Source: Vibrio sp. 16 (GTDB lineage Bacteria; Pseudomonadota; Gammaproteobacteria; Enterobacterales; Vibrionaceae). Taken from it: a stretch of DNA of 64,000 nt. The stretch covers positions 62,001 to 126,000 of the forward strand of contig NZ_OY808997.1 of assembly GCF_963681195.1 (NCBI RefSeq), in the 5' to 3' direction. Position numbers and translations under genes: made by a program. Positions 35,442-45,770 of this stretch are shown one piece after another (position 1 is the stretch's first letter; the number at the start of each line of letters is the position of its first letter). The notes under the pieces were generated by a model. The model did not search any database. It was not told the DNA's origin and saw only the letters and a list, made by a program, of their open reading frames with translations.

Positions 35442-36806
35442 ATGTTTGGAATCTTTAAACCTAAGGCGCATATCGATCGTTTGCCCGCTGACAAGATCGA
35501 TAGCGCCTACTCGCGCCTACGCTGGCAACTGTTTATCGGCATTTTTGTCGGTTATGCAGGCTATTATCTAGTACGGAAGAACTTCAGCTTGGCGATGCCG
35601 TATCTTATTGAACAAGGGTTTAGTCGCGGCGATCTTGGTGTGGCTCTGGCGGCCGTTTCAATTGCTTATGGCTTGTCAAAGTTCTTAATGGGCAGCGTGT
35701 CTGATCGCTCGAATCCGCGTTACTTCTTGAGTGGTGGCTTGTTAATGTCGGCCTTGGTTATGTTCTGCTTTGGCTTTATGCCATGGGCTACGGGCAGCAT
35801 TACTGCGATGTTCATTCTGCTTTTTATCAACGGCTGGGTGCAAGGCATGGGGTGGCCTGCATGTGGACGAACTATGGTTCACTGGTGGTCACGTAAAGAG
35901 CGGGGCGAGATTGTATCGGTTTGGAACGTTGCTCATAACGTCGGTGGTGGTTTGATTGGTCCACTGTTTATTCTTGGTCTTTGGGCCTTCAACGATGATT
36001 GGCGTACTGCTTTCTATGTTCCCGCCTTCTTTGCCACTCTCGTTGCTGTCTTTATCTGGCTCACGGTTCGCGATACACCTCAGTCTTGCGGACTTCCTCC
36101 TATTGAAGAACATAAAAATGATTATCCAGATGACTACGACAAGTCACATGAGACGGAGATGACGGCAAAAGAGATCTTCTTCAAATACGTATTCTCTAAC
36201 AAATTACTGTGGTCGATCGCGATTGCCAATGCGTTTGTCTATTTGATTCGCTACGGTGTCTTGGATTGGGCGCCTGTTTACCTAAAAGAGGCGAAAGATT
36301 TCTCGGTCGATAAATCATCTTGGGCCTACTTCTTGTACGAATGGGCGGGGATTCCTGGAACACTTCTTTGTGGTTGGATCTCAGACAAACTATTCAAAGG
36401 CCGTCGTGCACCTGCAGGTATTTTGTTTATGGTGTTAGTGACGTTTGCTGTCTTGGTTTACTGGTTTAACCCAGCAGGCAACCCGACTGTTGATATGATG
36501 GCATTGGTAGCGATTGGTTTCTTAATTTATGGACCAGTGATGCTGATTGGTCTTTATGCGCTTGAGCTTGCACCGAAAAAAGCAGCAGGGACAGCGGCAG
36601 GTTTAACGGGGCTATTTGGTTATCTTGGTGGTGCGGTCGCGGCGAACGCCATTTTGGGTTATACGGTTGATCACTTTGGTTGGGATGGTGGATTTATCAT
36701 TCTAGTCGGCTCTTGTATTACCTCAATTGTGTGTCTGACGTATGCGTTTTTAGGCGAGCGTGCTCACCATGAGCAAAAAGCACGCGAGAAAGCGGCATTA
36801 GCCTAA
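35442..36806 (+). CDS. glpT: Glycerol-3-phosphate transporter
   Basis: A 454-aa major-facilitator antiporter that exchanges external glycerol 3-phosphate for internal phosphate. Organophosphate:Pi antiporter features are clear: [28 protein letters not shown] with the conserved binding Arg (YLVRKN), [13 protein letters not shown] in the cytoplasmic loop and [20 protein letters not shown]. Length matches E. coli GlpT (452 aa). No glpQ follows; a terminator does. Confidence 0.95.
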   Translation: MFGIFKPKAHIDRLPADKIDSAYSRLRWQLFIGIFVGYAGYYLVRKNFSLAMPYLIEQGFSRGDLGVALAAVSIAYGLSKFLMGSVSDRSNPRYFLSGGLLMSALVMFCFGFMPWATGSITAMFILLFINGWVQGMGWPACGRTMVHWWSRKERGEIVSVWNVAHNVGGGLIGPLFILGLWAFNDDWRTAFYVPAFFATLVAVFIWLTVRDTPQSCGLPPIEEHKNDYPDDYDKSHETEMTAKEIFFKYVFSNKLLWSIAIANAFVYLIRYGVLDWAPVYLKEAKDFSVDKSSWAYFLYEWAGIPGTLLCGWISDKLFKGRRAPAGILFMVLVTFAVLVYWFNPAGNPTVDMMALVAIGFLIYGPVMLIGLYALELAPKKAAGTAAGLTGLFGYLGGAVAANAILGYTVDHFGWDGGFIILVGSCITSIVCLTYAFLGERAHHEQKAREKAALA

Positions 36807-36865
36807 TGGAAGATAAAACAACGTCATCGGCAATTGCGCTTATCGTCATAGCGTGAGGCTTAAGC

Positions 36866-36903
36866 AAAAAATCCCCCAACAGATCACTGAAGGGGGATTT
36901 TTT
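36866..36903. terminator. Bidirectional terminator between glpT and dapD
   Basis: AAAATCCCCC and GGGGGATTTT form a 10-bp stem with a loop of about 14 nt, flanked by A- and T-runs on opposite sides so that it can stop both convergent genes. Confidence 0.8.
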
Positions 36904-36920
36904 AGTGCTGATATGCTGAA

Positions 36921-37952
36921 TTAGTTGTTGCTGTGAAGCTCACTGTTCAGTTCAACTGCTGATTTGTTTGCAAGACATTCAATTTGACCCGTCACAGAGT
37001 TGCGGCGGAATAGAAGATCAGACACGCCAGCAAGATCGCGCGCTTTAACCACTTCTACTTCTTGGCCAGAAGAGTCTAGCATGCGCACTTTTGAGCCTGC
37101 AGTTACGTATAGACCAGATTCAACCGTACAACGGTCGCCTAGAGGGAAACCAAGACCTGCGTTTGCACCTAGCAGTGAGTTTTCACCGATAGACACAACC
37201 ACGGTACCACCGCCAGATAGTGTGCCCATGATAGATGCGCCGCCACCGATATCTGAGCCGTTACCAACCACAACACCTGCAGAAATACGACCTTCAACCA
37301 TGCTTACACCAGTGGTGCCCGCGTTGAAGTTGATGAAGCCTTCGTGCATCACCGTTGTACCTTCACCCACATGTGCGCCAAGACGAACGCGAGACGTGTC
37401 CGCAATACGAACGCCAGCTGGTACCACGTAATCAACCATTTTAGGGAACTTGTCGACACAGTCTACAGACAGTGCGCGACCCGCTAGGCGAGCTTCGATT
37501 TGACGATCAGCAAGTTCAGGTAAGTCGATTGGGCCTTCGTTCGTCCACGCGATGTTGTGCAGTAGGCCAAAAATACCATCCAGTACTGTGCCGTGTGGCT
37601 GAACTAGACGGTTAGAGATAAGTTGTAGTTTTAGGAAGCCTTCAGCAACCGATGCTGGCTTTTCATCAGTTGCAAGAACAACAAGCACAAGTGGTTGAGC
37701 CGATTCTGCGGCTTTCGCTGCGAATGACGCGTTTGCGCTATCACCATTTGCTTCAAACGCTGCGGCAAGTTCAGCACTTTGCGCTGCAGAGATTTCGATC
37801 GCCTGGTTGCCTTGCTCGTAACCTGCCACTTTTGCTACTGCGTCAACAAGTGCATCTGCAGGGTTTAGTACTGGGTTTGGGAAAAATGCTTCAATGATTT
37901 TGCCGTCGCGGTTTTTAGTCGCGGTACCAAAAGCAAGAGAAAAGTAAGCCAT
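36921..37952 (-). CDS. dapD: 2,3,4,5-tetrahydropyridine-2,6-dicarboxylate N-succinyltransferase
   Basis: A 343-aa enzyme of the succinylase branch of lysine and diaminopimelate synthesis. It is the longer (about 340 aa) DapD type found in vibrios and pseudomonads rather than the 274-aa E. coli form. The C-terminal half is a left-handed beta helix with hexapeptide repeats (VRIADTSRVRLGAHVGEGT, ISAGVVVGNGSDIGGGASI, IGENSLLGANAGLG). It is monocistronic. Confidence 0.93.
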   Translation of the reverse strand: MAYFSLAFGTATKNRDGKIIEAFFPNPVLNPADALVDAVAKVAGYEQGNQAIEISAAQSAELAAAFEANGDSANASFAAKAAESAQPLVLVVLATDEKPASVAEGFLKLQLISNRLVQPHGTVLDGIFGLLHNIAWTNEGPIDLPELADRQIEARLAGRALSVDCVDKFPKMVDYVVPAGVRIADTSRVRLGAHVGEGTTVMHEGFINFNAGTTGVSMVEGRISAGVVVGNGSDIGGGASIMGTLSGGGTVVVSIGENSLLGANAGLGFPLGDRCTVESGLYVTAGSKVRMLDSSGQEVEVVKARDLAGVSDLLFRRNSVTGQIECLANKSAVELNSELHSNN

Positions 37953-38145
37953 GTTGAATCTCCGTGTTTGTATTTGCTTAGAGGGCGTCGTTGCTCTCTC
38001 AAATTAAGTTAGAGTCATCATAAAGAGAGCTATCGGGACTTTAAAGGGCTGAAATCGAGAAAGTCTTTAAGCCGATATTTTTTGTCTCTTTAGCGATATG
38101 TTGTCTTTCTGCCTATATAGGGATAGGCCCGTAAATGGGTATAAA

Positions 38146-38172
38146 AAAACCCGAAGCATGGCTTCGGGTTTT
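38146..38172 (-). terminator. Rho-independent terminator of the peroxiredoxin gene
   Basis: A 12-bp perfect stem AAAACCCGAAGC/GCTTCGGGTTTT closes on a 3-nt loop. The minus strand continues into a T-run, about 110 nt past the peroxiredoxin stop. Confidence 0.85.
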
Positions 38173-38282
38173 CGATTAAGACTTTACTTATAACTGATTG
38201 GCGTTGCGCTTTTCGCGCTTAGTGCTTATAGCTTTATATCGTCCAACCATCACACCCTTTGAGCTTAGGTGTGTTTAAGCAA

Positions 38283-38891
38283 TTACTTGCTTAGGTCTGA
38301 TGCGTGCTCAGATAGGAACGCTGCAACACCTTTTGGCGATGCGTCCATACCTGCTTTACCTTCTTCCCATTGTGCAGGACATACTTCGCCGTGCTTCTGG
38401 TGGAAGTTAAGTGCGTCTACCATGCGTAGCATTTCGTCGATGTTACGGCCTAGTGGTAGGTCGTTAACTACTTGGTGACGTACTAGACCGTCTTCGTCGA
38501 TTAGGAAAGAACCACGGAAAGCAACGCCTGCTTCTGGGTGCTCAACGTCGTATGCTTTACAGATTTCGTGCTTAACGTCAGCAACTAGTGGGTACTTAAC
38601 TTGACCGATACCGCCATCTTCGATAGCAGTGTTACGCCATGCGTTGTGAGAGAATTGAGAATCGATAGAAACACCGATTACTTCAACGCCTTTAGCTTGA
38701 AAATCAGCTAGACGGTTGTCAAAAGCGATTAGCTCTGATGGGCAAACGAAAGTGAAGTCTAGTGGGTAGAAGAAAACAACTGCTTTCTTACCTTTAGTGA
38801 ACTCTGCGAAGTTGAAGTTATCAACGATCTCACCGTTACCTAGAACAGCTGCAGCAGTAAAATCTGGGGCTTGACGACCTACTAGTACCAT
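38283..38891 (-). CDS. Typical 2-Cys peroxiredoxin (AhpC/TSA family)
   Basis: A 202-aa thiol peroxidase that reduces H2O2 and organic peroxides. The peroxidatic Cys50 is in DFTFVCPSE and the resolving Cys171 in HGEVCPAQW, so it is a Prx1/AhpC-type 2-Cys enzyme. No ahpF is adjacent, suggesting that thioredoxin is the reductant. It diverges from an oxyR gene 199 bp away and is probably in its regulon. Codon use is strongly biased, suggesting high expression. Confidence 0.93.
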   Translation of the reverse strand: MVLVGRQAPDFTAAAVLGNGEIVDNFNFAEFTKGKKAVVFFYPLDFTFVCPSELIAFDNRLADFQAKGVEVIGVSIDSQFSHNAWRNTAIEDGGIGQVKYPLVADVKHEICKAYDVEHPEAGVAFRGSFLIDEDGLVRHQVVNDLPLGRNIDEMLRMVDALNFHQKHGEVCPAQWEEGKAGMDASPKGVAAFLSEHASDLSK

Positions 38892-39090
38892 TTTTTTGCT
38901 CCTAAAAAGTATGGTTAGTTCCGAATTGATGTCAGTTTTATCAACTCAGTCCGTGTTTGTACGCGACAAACTATAGTACAGATTGTAGTATGGGAAAAAG
39001 CGAATTAAATAGATTAAGTTAATCGAAAAAAGCGATAAGTTCGAATTCATTAACTTGGTCAACTTCTACCTGTTAGTTATAAATAGTTCT
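38892..39090. promoter_or_regulatory. Divergent prx-oxyR promoter region
   Basis: The 199-bp gap is AT-rich and contains ATAG/CTAT-type elements spaced roughly as OxyR half-sites (ACTATAGTACAGATTGTAG at about 38970, and AATAGATTAAGTTAATCG at about 39008). Assignment to OxyR is tentative because the match to the consensus is partial. Confidence 0.4.
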
Positions 39091-39996
39091 ATGAATAAGT
39101 GGCCTAGTCTTAAACAGTTACATTACCTGATCACCCTGCATGAAACGCGTCATTTTAGCGAAGCGGCGGAAAAGTGCTTCGTGAGTCAATCGACCTTAAG
39201 TAAAGGCATTCAAAATCTAGAAGAACTGATTGGCTGTCCTCTCTATGAGAAAAAAGACAAGAAAAGCCCACTGGTATTTACTCAAGCGGGCGAGCTTGTT
39301 GTCCAAAGCGGTCGCGATTTATTGGCCAAAGGTCAAGACTTAGTTGAACTTGGCCGTTTGTGCCAAGGCGGCGAGATGGAAGGCCAGTTGCGAGTGGGTT
39401 GTATACCGACCATTGCGCCTTTCTTACTCTGTGACCTCGTACAAGAGGTGAATCAGCGCTTTCCTCAATTAAATTTACTACTAAGAGAAGACACGACAAC
39501 GAATCTTCTCGAAGCGCTGCGTCATGGCGAACTGGATGTTCTTATCTTGGCATTGCCGGTTGATATCGATGGCATGGACAGTCGCATTGTGGGCAATGAC
39601 CCGTTTCGAATGATCATCAGTCAAAATCAAGCTGACGCGATTCAAACACCCATAAAGTATGCAGACTTGCCGAATGAGTTTGTTTTTTTATTAGAGAAAG
39701 AGCACTGTTTGACTGAACATGCCGTCTCTGCCTGTCAATTGACTGATAAAGAGAAGATCAATCCGTTTTCAGCGACGAGCCTTCATACCTTAGTGCAAAT
39801 GGTGGCGAACGGGATGGGCACCACCTTTATTCCCCAAATGGCGATCGATCATGGTTTGATTGATAACCAAAACCTGGTTGTTGTTGATGCACCTGGGCAG
39901 CAAGCACATCGACATATTGGCTTGGTTTGGCGTCCGAGTTCTTCTCGAGTCAGTACCTTTAATCAGCTTGCAGATGTCGTTTCTGAACTGCTTTGA
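39091..39996 (+). CDS. oxyR: Hydrogen-peroxide-sensing regulator OxyR
   Basis: A 301-aa LysR-type regulator. The helix-turn-helix is HFSEAAEKCFVSQSTLSKGIQNLE. The redox-switch cysteines Cys206 and Cys215 in EHCLTEHAVSAC have the same 9-residue spacing as Cys199/Cys208 of E. coli OxyR. I chose ATG at 39091 (MNKWPSLKQL) over an in-frame codon 36 nt upstream. It diverges from the peroxiredoxin gene, matching its role. Confidence 0.92.
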   Translation: MNKWPSLKQLHYLITLHETRHFSEAAEKCFVSQSTLSKGIQNLEELIGCPLYEKKDKKSPLVFTQAGELVVQSGRDLLAKGQDLVELGRLCQGGEMEGQLRVGCIPTIAPFLLCDLVQEVNQRFPQLNLLLREDTTTNLLEALRHGELDVLILALPVDIDGMDSRIVGNDPFRMIISQNQADAIQTPIKYADLPNEFVFLLEKEHCLTEHAVSACQLTDKEKINPFSATSLHTLVQMVANGMGTTFIPQMAIDHGLIDNQNLVVVDAPGQQAHRHIGLVWRPSSSRVSTFNQLADVVSELL

Positions 39997-40053
39997 TATT
40001 TATTTCATCCGGTTTTAGCGCTTAGTATTAGCTGAGCGCCCCAATATCACCTC

Positions 40054-40083
40054 AAAAAGCACACTAGTTTTAGTGTGCTTTTT
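40054..40083 (+). terminator. Rho-independent terminator of oxyR
   Basis: A 13-bp perfect stem AAAAAGCACACTA/TAGTGTGCTTTTT with a GTTT loop, 58 nt after the oxyR stop. Confidence 0.87.
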
Positions 40084-40112
40084 AGCATTTTATTCTGTTG
40101 GTAAACTTTGAC

Positions 40113-40193
40113 TTGTAAAATTTCACAACGAAATTTTGATGAAGATTTCATTAAATTGTGAAATTTCACAATGTGAATTTTACAGCTGTAAAA
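40113..40193. promoter_or_regulatory. Cluster of three related palindromes upstream of aceB
   Basis: TTGTAAAATTTCACAA (40113-40128, one mismatched pair), ATTGTGAAATTTCACAAT (40155-40172, perfect 18 bp) and TTTTACAGCTGTAAAA (40178-40193, perfect 16 bp) lie within 81 bp. The first two have centres 43 bp apart, about four turns. They share TGTRAAA half-sites. The cognate protein is unknown; the spacing does not fit the CRP consensus. Confidence 0.6.
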
Positions 40194-40312
40194 AAACAGC
40201 CTGTTTAACCCAATGGTTGCATATCGCCCTTCAGCCTTGCTCAACAAGGCTTACTCCTCTCATCTCTAAAGTTAAACACTTGTTTGAAACGATTTTACAT
40301 TGCCAATTTTAC

Positions 40313-40327
40313 TGTAATTAAATTACG
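40313..40327. promoter_or_regulatory. HexR-type box upstream of aceB
   Basis: TGTAATTAAATTACG matches the gammaproteobacterial HexR operator pattern TGTAAT-N3-ATTACA at all but the last base. HexR controls central carbon and glyoxylate-shunt genes in Shewanella and related bacteria. It lies 290 bp before aceB in a 620-bp intergenic region that otherwise holds no credible gene. Confidence 0.6.
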
Positions 40328-40616
40328 TAACTGGTTACGGTTTGGTGATCAAAATCAACAACTTGCATTGAGCGGAACAAAACTTTGAATTTAACGTTTT
40401 GTTTACTTTAGGTCTTTTACTCTAACGCATGTTGGTATAGCTTAAATGCAGGCCTAGTAAGACTTATGTCTAGATTGCAAACCTATCCAAGGTTGGCGAA
40501 AGTAGAGCCACAAAACAGAAAAACCGGAATCAAATAGCAAAGAGTGAGGATGTGGTCTTGTTGTTTGATAGTTACAAATGTAATCCGGATAAAACGAGCT
40601 TTGGAAGGAACGAATT

Positions 40617-42263
40617 ATGCTTGCCAATACACCAGATAGAGACAAAACAACAGTAGAAGCCCAAGAAACCCTACGTAAAGAAGGCATGCTTGATGTGATT
40701 GGTACCCTTTCACCAGACCATCAAGCGATTTTCCCTGTTGAAGCCCAAACCTTTTTATCTCTGCTGTGTGACAAATTCGCTAGCCAGGTCGATGAGTTGC
40801 TTGCTGCTCGAGAAGAGAAGCAAGCGCGCATCGATGCTGGTGAGTTGCCGGATTTCCTAGAGGATACGCAAGATATTCGTGAAGGGAGCTGGAAGATCCA
40901 AGGGATACCACACGATCTACAAGATCGCCGCGTTGAGATTACCGGTCCAACTGACCGAAAAATGGTTATCAACGCATTGAATGCCAATGTAAAAGTATTC
41001 ATGGCGGATTTTGAAGATTCGATGGCGCCCGCTTGGGATAAAGTGCTCGATGGACAAATCAACTTGCGCGATGCGGTTGAAGGCACCATCAGTTACACCA
41101 ATCCGGTCAATGGCAAGCACTATGCGCTGGATGACGACCCAGCCGTTTTGATCTGCCGCGTGCGTGGCTTACATCTAAAAGAAAAACACGTAACTTTCAA
41201 CGGACAGATCATTCCAGGGGCGCTGTTTGACTTTGCGCTTTACTTTTACAACAACCACAAATCGTTGTTGAAAAAAGGCAGCGGACCCTACTTTTATATT
41301 CCGAAGCTGCAATCGCACAAAGAAGCGCAGTGGTGGAGCCAGGTATTCCACTTCACCGAAGACTATTTCGGCTTGGATACTGGCACCATCAAAGCCACTG
41401 TATTAATTGAAACCTTGCCCGCAGTGTTTGAGATGGATGAGATTTTGTTCTCACTCAAAGAGCACATCGTTGGTCTTAACTGTGGCCGCTGGGATTACAT
41501 CTTTAGCTACATTAAAACCTTGAAAAAACACCCCGATCGCGTGCTGCCGGATCGTCAGGTGGTGACAATGGACAAGCCGTTCCTAAATGCTTATTCGCGT
41601 TTACTTGTTCGTACTTGTCACAAGCGAGGTGCTTTCGCAATGGGAGGGATGGCCGCCTTTATCCCAGCGAAAGACCCGCAAACCAATCAACAGGTGCTTG
41701 ATAAGGTTTACAACGACAAATCACTCGAAGCGAGCAACGGCCATGACGGCACTTGGGTCGCGCATCCAGGACTTGCCGATACGGCACTGGCTGTGTTTGA
41801 CCAAGCGTTAGGTCAGCGAAGCAACCAACTGAATGTTTCTCGTGAGCAAGATGCGCCTGTGACGGCAGAAGATCTGCTCGCCCCGTGTGATGGAGGCATC
41901 ACAGAGCAGGGGATGCGTCACAACATTCGAGTTGCGCTGCAATACATCGAGGCTTGGATCTCAGGCAATGGTTGTGTGCCTATTTATGGCCTGATGGAAG
42001 ACGCGGCGACCGCTGAAATCTCTCGCGCTTCGATTTGGCAGTGGATTCAACATGGCAAATCTTTAGACAACGGACAAACCGTGACTAAAGCGCTATTTGA
42101 ACAATATCTGACAGAAGAGATCGAAGTTGTGAAGCAAGAAGTGGGCAACGAACGTTATCAATCAGGGCGCTTTGAAGAAGCCGCTGACTTAATGGCGAAG
42201 CTGACCACCAGTGATGAACTCACCAATTTCCTTACTATTCCAGGTTATGACTACTTGGACTAG
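40617..42263 (+). CDS. aceB: Malate synthase A
   Basis: A 548-aa glyoxylate-shunt enzyme that condenses glyoxylate and acetyl-CoA to malate. The malate synthase A features KMVINALNANVKVFMADFEDSMAPAWDK (acidic metal site), LIETLPAVFEMDEIL and CGRWDYIFSYIKTL are intact. E. coli AceB is 533 aa. AAGGA precedes ATG at 40617. aceA follows after 120 bp; no aceK is present in the window. Confidence 0.96.
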   Translation: MLANTPDRDKTTVEAQETLRKEGMLDVIGTLSPDHQAIFPVEAQTFLSLLCDKFASQVDELLAAREEKQARIDAGELPDFLEDTQDIREGSWKIQGIPHDLQDRRVEITGPTDRKMVINALNANVKVFMADFEDSMAPAWDKVLDGQINLRDAVEGTISYTNPVNGKHYALDDDPAVLICRVRGLHLKEKHVTFNGQIIPGALFDFALYFYNNHKSLLKKGSGPYFYIPKLQSHKEAQWWSQVFHFTEDYFGLDTGTIKATVLIETLPAVFEMDEILFSLKEHIVGLNCGRWDYIFSYIKTLKKHPDRVLPDRQVVTMDKPFLNAYSRLLVRTCHKRGAFAMGGMAAFIPAKDPQTNQQVLDKVYNDKSLEASNGHDGTWVAHPGLADTALAVFDQALGQRSNQLNVSREQDAPVTAEDLLAPCDGGITEQGMRHNIRVALQYIEAWISGNGCVPIYGLMEDAATAEISRASIWQWIQHGKSLDNGQTVTKALFEQYLTEEIEVVKQEVGNERYQSGRFEEAADLMAKLTTSDELTNFLTIPGYDYLD

Positions 42264-42383
42264 AACAAACAACGAAACAATAACGTGAATGTCTGCGGCG
42301 GAGCAGGAAGTACCGCCAATGAAAAGCAATAACAGCGCTCGTGTTGATACAAATAGAAGCGCTCATCAAAGAGGGATAGACCG

Positions 42384-43697
42384 ATGACTAACTTAACTCG
42401 CCGCCAACAAATTGAAGCTCTGGAAAAAGACTGGGCTACCAACCCACGTTGGAAACAGGTAAAGCGTCCATATACTGCTGAAGAAGTTGTTGAACTTCGT
42501 GGTTCAATGGTTCCTGCTAACACGATTGCACAGCGTGGTGCGGATAAATTGTGGTCACTAGTCAACGGTGATGCAAAGAAAGGCTACGTAAACTGTCTGG
42601 GCGCACTGACGGGTGGACAAGCAGTGCAGCAGGCAAAAGCAGGTATTGAAGCGATTTACCTTTCAGGTTGGCAAGTTGCTGCTGATAACAACACAGCGTC
42701 AACCATGTACCCTGACCAATCGCTATACCCAGTAGACTCAGTACCGTCTGTGGTTAAGCGTATCAACAACTCATTCCGTCGCGCCGACCAAATTCAATGG
42801 TCAGCGGGTAAGTCTCCAGCGGATGAAGGCGGTATTGATTACTTCCTACCTATCGTTGCGGATGCGGAAGCAGGCTTTGGTGGTGTACTTAATGCTTACG
42901 AGCTAATGAAGTCGATGATTGATGCGGGCGCAGCGGGTGTTCACTTCGAAGACCAACTTGCCTCAGTGAAAAAATGTGGTCACATGGGCGGTAAAGTTCT
43001 TGTTCCGACGCAAGAAGCGGTGCAAAAATTGGTTGCTGCGCGCCTAGCAGCAGACGTTGCAGGCACGACAACGCTGGTAATTGCTCGTACGGATGCTAAC
43101 GCCGCTGACCTACTAACATCAGACTGTGATCCATACGATAAAGACTTCATCGTTGGTGAGCGTACTCAAGAAGGTTTCTACCGTGTACGTGCTGGTATTG
43201 ACCAAGCAATCTCTCGCGGTCTGGCTTACGCACCATACGCTGACTTAATTTGGTGTGAGACGGCAACGCCTTGTCTAGAAGAAGCGCGTAAGTTCGCAGA
43301 AGCGATTCACGCGGAATACCCAGACCAACTGCTTGCTTACAACTGTTCTCCATCGTTCAACTGGGAGAAGAACCTAGACGCAGAAACCATTGCGAAGTTC
43401 CAACAAGAGCTTTCTGACATGGGTTACAAGTACCAGTTCATCACGTTGGCGGGTATCCACAACATGTGGTTCAACATGTTCGAACTTGCGCATGACTATG
43501 CGAAAGGTGAGGGTATGCGTCACTACGTTGAGAAAGTACAACGTCCTGAGTTCCAAGCGGCAGAGAAAGGCTACACATTCGTTGCACACCAACAAGAAGT
43601 GGGTACCGGTTACTTCGATAAGATGACTAACACCATTCAAGGTGGTAACTCTTCAGTGACGGCACTAACTGGCTCTACCGAAGAGGACCAATTTTAA
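42384..43697 (+). CDS. aceA: Isocitrate lyase
   Basis: A 437-aa enzyme that splits isocitrate to succinate and glyoxylate. The catalytic signature [13 protein letters not shown] with the active-site Cys is near residue 195; [16 protein letters not shown] and [29 protein letters not shown] are typical. It is probably cotranscribed with aceB. Two hairpins follow, and the convergent chemoreceptor begins beyond them. Confidence 0.97.
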   Translation: MTNLTRRQQIEALEKDWATNPRWKQVKRPYTAEEVVELRGSMVPANTIAQRGADKLWSLVNGDAKKGYVNCLGALTGGQAVQQAKAGIEAIYLSGWQVAADNNTASTMYPDQSLYPVDSVPSVVKRINNSFRRADQIQWSAGKSPADEGGIDYFLPIVADAEAGFGGVLNAYELMKSMIDAGAAGVHFEDQLASVKKCGHMGGKVLVPTQEAVQKLVAARLAADVAGTTTLVIARTDANAADLLTSDCDPYDKDFIVGERTQEGFYRVRAGIDQAISRGLAYAPYADLIWCETATPCLEEARKFAEAIHAEYPDQLLAYNCSPSFNWEKNLDAETIAKFQQELSDMGYKYQFITLAGIHNMWFNMFELAHDYAKGEGMRHYVEKVQRPEFQAAEKGYTFVAHQQEVGTGYFDKMTNTIQGGNSSVTALTGSTEEDQF

Positions 43698-43718
43698 TCC
43701 CTTAGCCATTCGTACCGC

Positions 43719-43758
43719 TCGAGAGAGTTAATAGTCAGGCGTTAACTCTCTCGATTTT
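43719..43758 (+). terminator. Rho-independent terminator of aceBA
   Basis: A 13-bp perfect stem TCGAGAGAGTTAA/TTAACTCTCTCGA with a 10-nt loop, followed by TTTT, 21 nt after the aceA stop. Confidence 0.85.
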
Positions 43759-43800
43759 AGGTACAGATATTCTGTTTAGGCATAAACTTTGACATGCTTT

Positions 43801-43824
43801 GAGCGGCGCAGGCCGCTCTTTTTT
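43801..43824. terminator. Hairpin at the end of the chemoreceptor gene
   Basis: GAGCGGC and GCCGCTC form a 7-bp stem with a 4-nt loop. A T-run follows on the plus strand and three A-T pairs extend the stem, so it may act in both directions. The chemoreceptor stops 6 nt away. Confidence 0.7.
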
Positions 43825-43829
43825 ATGCC

Positions 43830-45770
43830 TTAAAGTTTGAAAAAGCTTAACAGATCTTTTTGTTTAACCGCCAAAGAGGCAAGCTCTTCACTGGCGCTCT
43901 TACTTTGCTGAATACCGGAGACGTTTTGGTTGACCAGATCGAAGGTAAGAGAGACGTTTTGTGAAATGTCTTGTGTCACGCCAGACTGCTCTTCAGATGC
44001 AGTCGCAACCTGAGTGTTCATATCAGAAATCAAACCAACCGACTCAGTAATCGAGGTAAATGCTGATCTGAGTTCGTCACTGTATTTACGTGACTCTTCA
44101 GCGAGCGCTAAGTTAGATTGCATAAACTGATTGGCATCTTTTGCTTGAGCCTGTAAGCGCGAGATGATTTCTTGAATATCGACGGTTGATTGCTGAGTTT
44201 TCGCTGCAAGAGAGCGGACTTCATCAGCAACAACAGCAAATCCACGTCCTTGCTCCCCAGCACGAGCGGCCTCGATGGCTGCGTTCAACGCCAGCAAATT
44301 CGTTTGCTCTGAAATAGAGTTAATCACTTCCACGACCGTGCCAATCTCGACAGAGTACTCTTGCAGTTGGTTAACAATTTTCGACGTTTCGCCAATCGAG
44401 CTGTCCACTTTGCTTGCAATTTGGTCAGAGGAATCGAGAGAGTTACCGCCATTTTGCACATTGGTAGACGCTTCAGATGCTGCGTTTTCAGCGTTCGCGG
44501 CATTTTGGCTCACTTCACTTGCGGTGCTTGAAAGTTCATTGATCGCCGTTGCGATTTGCTCCATTTGGCTCAGCTCTTGGCGAGCATTGTTTTCCGTTTC
44601 ACCCATGACGGCGGTTAGCTCAACTGAAGCGGATGAAACGTTGTCTGAGATCTGGTGGAAGCCATCAATGATTCGGCGAAGCTCAGTGCGCATTTGCAAT
44701 ATGTTGGCGTAGATCCCGGTTTCGTTGCCTGTCGTTTGGATATGGTTAGATAAGTCACCCTTGGATACGTCTGCGACAATTTTTTCAATATCACTTGGTT
44801 CGCCACCGACCACTTTTAGCACGCTACGATAAATAGCAATGGCAATGCCCAGCGCAATAATGATCACGATTGCAGAAAGTACAAAAATGGTCCACTGAGC
44901 ATTTGAGAAGCGATCGACCATCTCAGGACCAACGCTGTCTTGGTTTTCTTTTGTCGCGAGTTTTATCTCTTCAATGGTTGCCGCCGCAGAGGCGCCCATG
45001 ACATCTAGCGTGCCAGAGATAACTTGGTTGCGGGAATTGATCGTCGTTACTACGTTATTGAACGTTTCACGGTACTGCTTAAATGACGCTTGAAATGCAT
45101 TGAGATGGGAAATTTGCTCTGACGTCATCAACTGAGATTCAACTTGCTCAGCGATTTGTGCCACTTTGGCAAACTCTTCGTTGGCGCGCTCTGCATCATT
45201 TTGTGCATTACTGGTAAGGAATTTAGAAGCATAAAGGCGCGACAACAACAAATGTTGCTGAAGTGTGCCCGCGCTGACTGCCACATCTAAATCATCCTCA
45301 GTCGCAGCCTGGTTCATAATATTAGTGACTGACACACGCATATTTAAGCCAGCAGGATCCAATTGCTCTTTGACCAACTGATTACGCTGATTGACCAGTT
45401 GTATCACTTGGTTGAAGCCTTGCTTATACTGTTTTAACTGATTTTCAATCGAGACAAACTCTGACTTGTGACCATCATCAATATGGGAGTCGAGAACCTC
45501 TTCTATCAAAGAGATAGCGGTGTTGATGCGCTCATTTAGCGCAGCGATGTTTTCTGGATTATGGTTCTGAATGTACTTTAAGGCGGCTAAACGCGCCTCA
45601 AGAATATTGGCTTGAATACGCCCCGTAGAGACACTGGTTAATGCCAGCGCACGGTAGGTATTGAACCCACCACTGGATTGATAGAATCGAAATGAAGCGA
45701 CAACGGAGATGACCAAAATTAGGCCTAAGATTACCCCAAAACCAAGGGTTAATAATTTTTTAAGGCTCAT
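43830..45770 (-). CDS. Methyl-accepting chemotaxis protein, probable HBM sensor domain
   Basis: A 646-aa chemoreceptor. A first transmembrane helix (residues 10-30) precedes an all-helical periplasmic domain of about 255 residues, the size of the helical bimodular (HBM) fold. A second helix (about 290-312), a HAMP domain and the cytoplasmic signalling domain follow, with hairpin tip [38 protein letters not shown] receptors bind organic acids or polyamines, but the ligand cannot be read here. There is no C-terminal NWETF-type CheR tether. Confidence 0.9.
   Translation of the reverse strand: MSLKKLLTLGFGVILGLILVISVVASFRFYQSSGGFNTYRALALTSVSTGRIQANILEARLAALKYIQNHNPENIAALNERINTAISLIEEVLDSHIDDGHKSEFVSIENQLKQYKQGFNQVIQLVNQRNQLVKEQLDPAGLNMRVSVTNIMNQAATEDDLDVAVSAGTLQQHLLLSRLYASKFLTSNAQNDAERANEEFAKVAQIAEQVESQLMTSEQISHLNAFQASFKQYRETFNNVVTTINSRNQVISGTLDVMGASAAATIEEIKLATKENQDSVGPEMVDRFSNAQWTIFVLSAIVIIIALGIAIAIYRSVLKVVGGEPSDIEKIVADVSKGDLSNHIQTTGNETGIYANILQMRTELRRIIDGFHQISDNVSSASVELTAVMGETENNARQELSQMEQIATAINELSSTASEVSQNAANAENAASEASTNVQNGGNSLDSSDQIASKVDSSIGETSKIVNQLQEYSVEIGTVVEVINSISEQTNLLALNAAIEAARAGEQGRGFAVVADEVRSLAAKTQQSTVDIQEIISRLQAQAKDANQFMQSNLALAEESRKYSDELRSAFTSITESVGLISDMNTQVATASEEQSGVTQDISQNVSLTFDLVNQNVSGIQQSKSASEELASLAVKQKDLLSFFKL

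Noticed and set aside
35317..35571. An 84-codon frame overlapping the glpT start
   Set aside because: It lies in another frame of glpT and across the GlpR-type operators; glpT itself is clear.
37953..38145. Lysine riboswitch in front of dapD
   Set aside because: I could not fold the leader into the five-helix lysine aptamer, and no terminator/antiterminator pair is visible.
40155..40172. CRP site TGTGA...TCACA upstream of aceB
   Set aside because: The half-sites are separated by 4 bp rather than the 6 bp needed by CRP, so I left the binding protein unassigned.
40136..40321. A 61-codon plus-strand frame in the region upstream of aceB
   Set aside because: It is cysteine-rich, overlaps palindromes and has no convincing ribosome site; more likely regulatory DNA.
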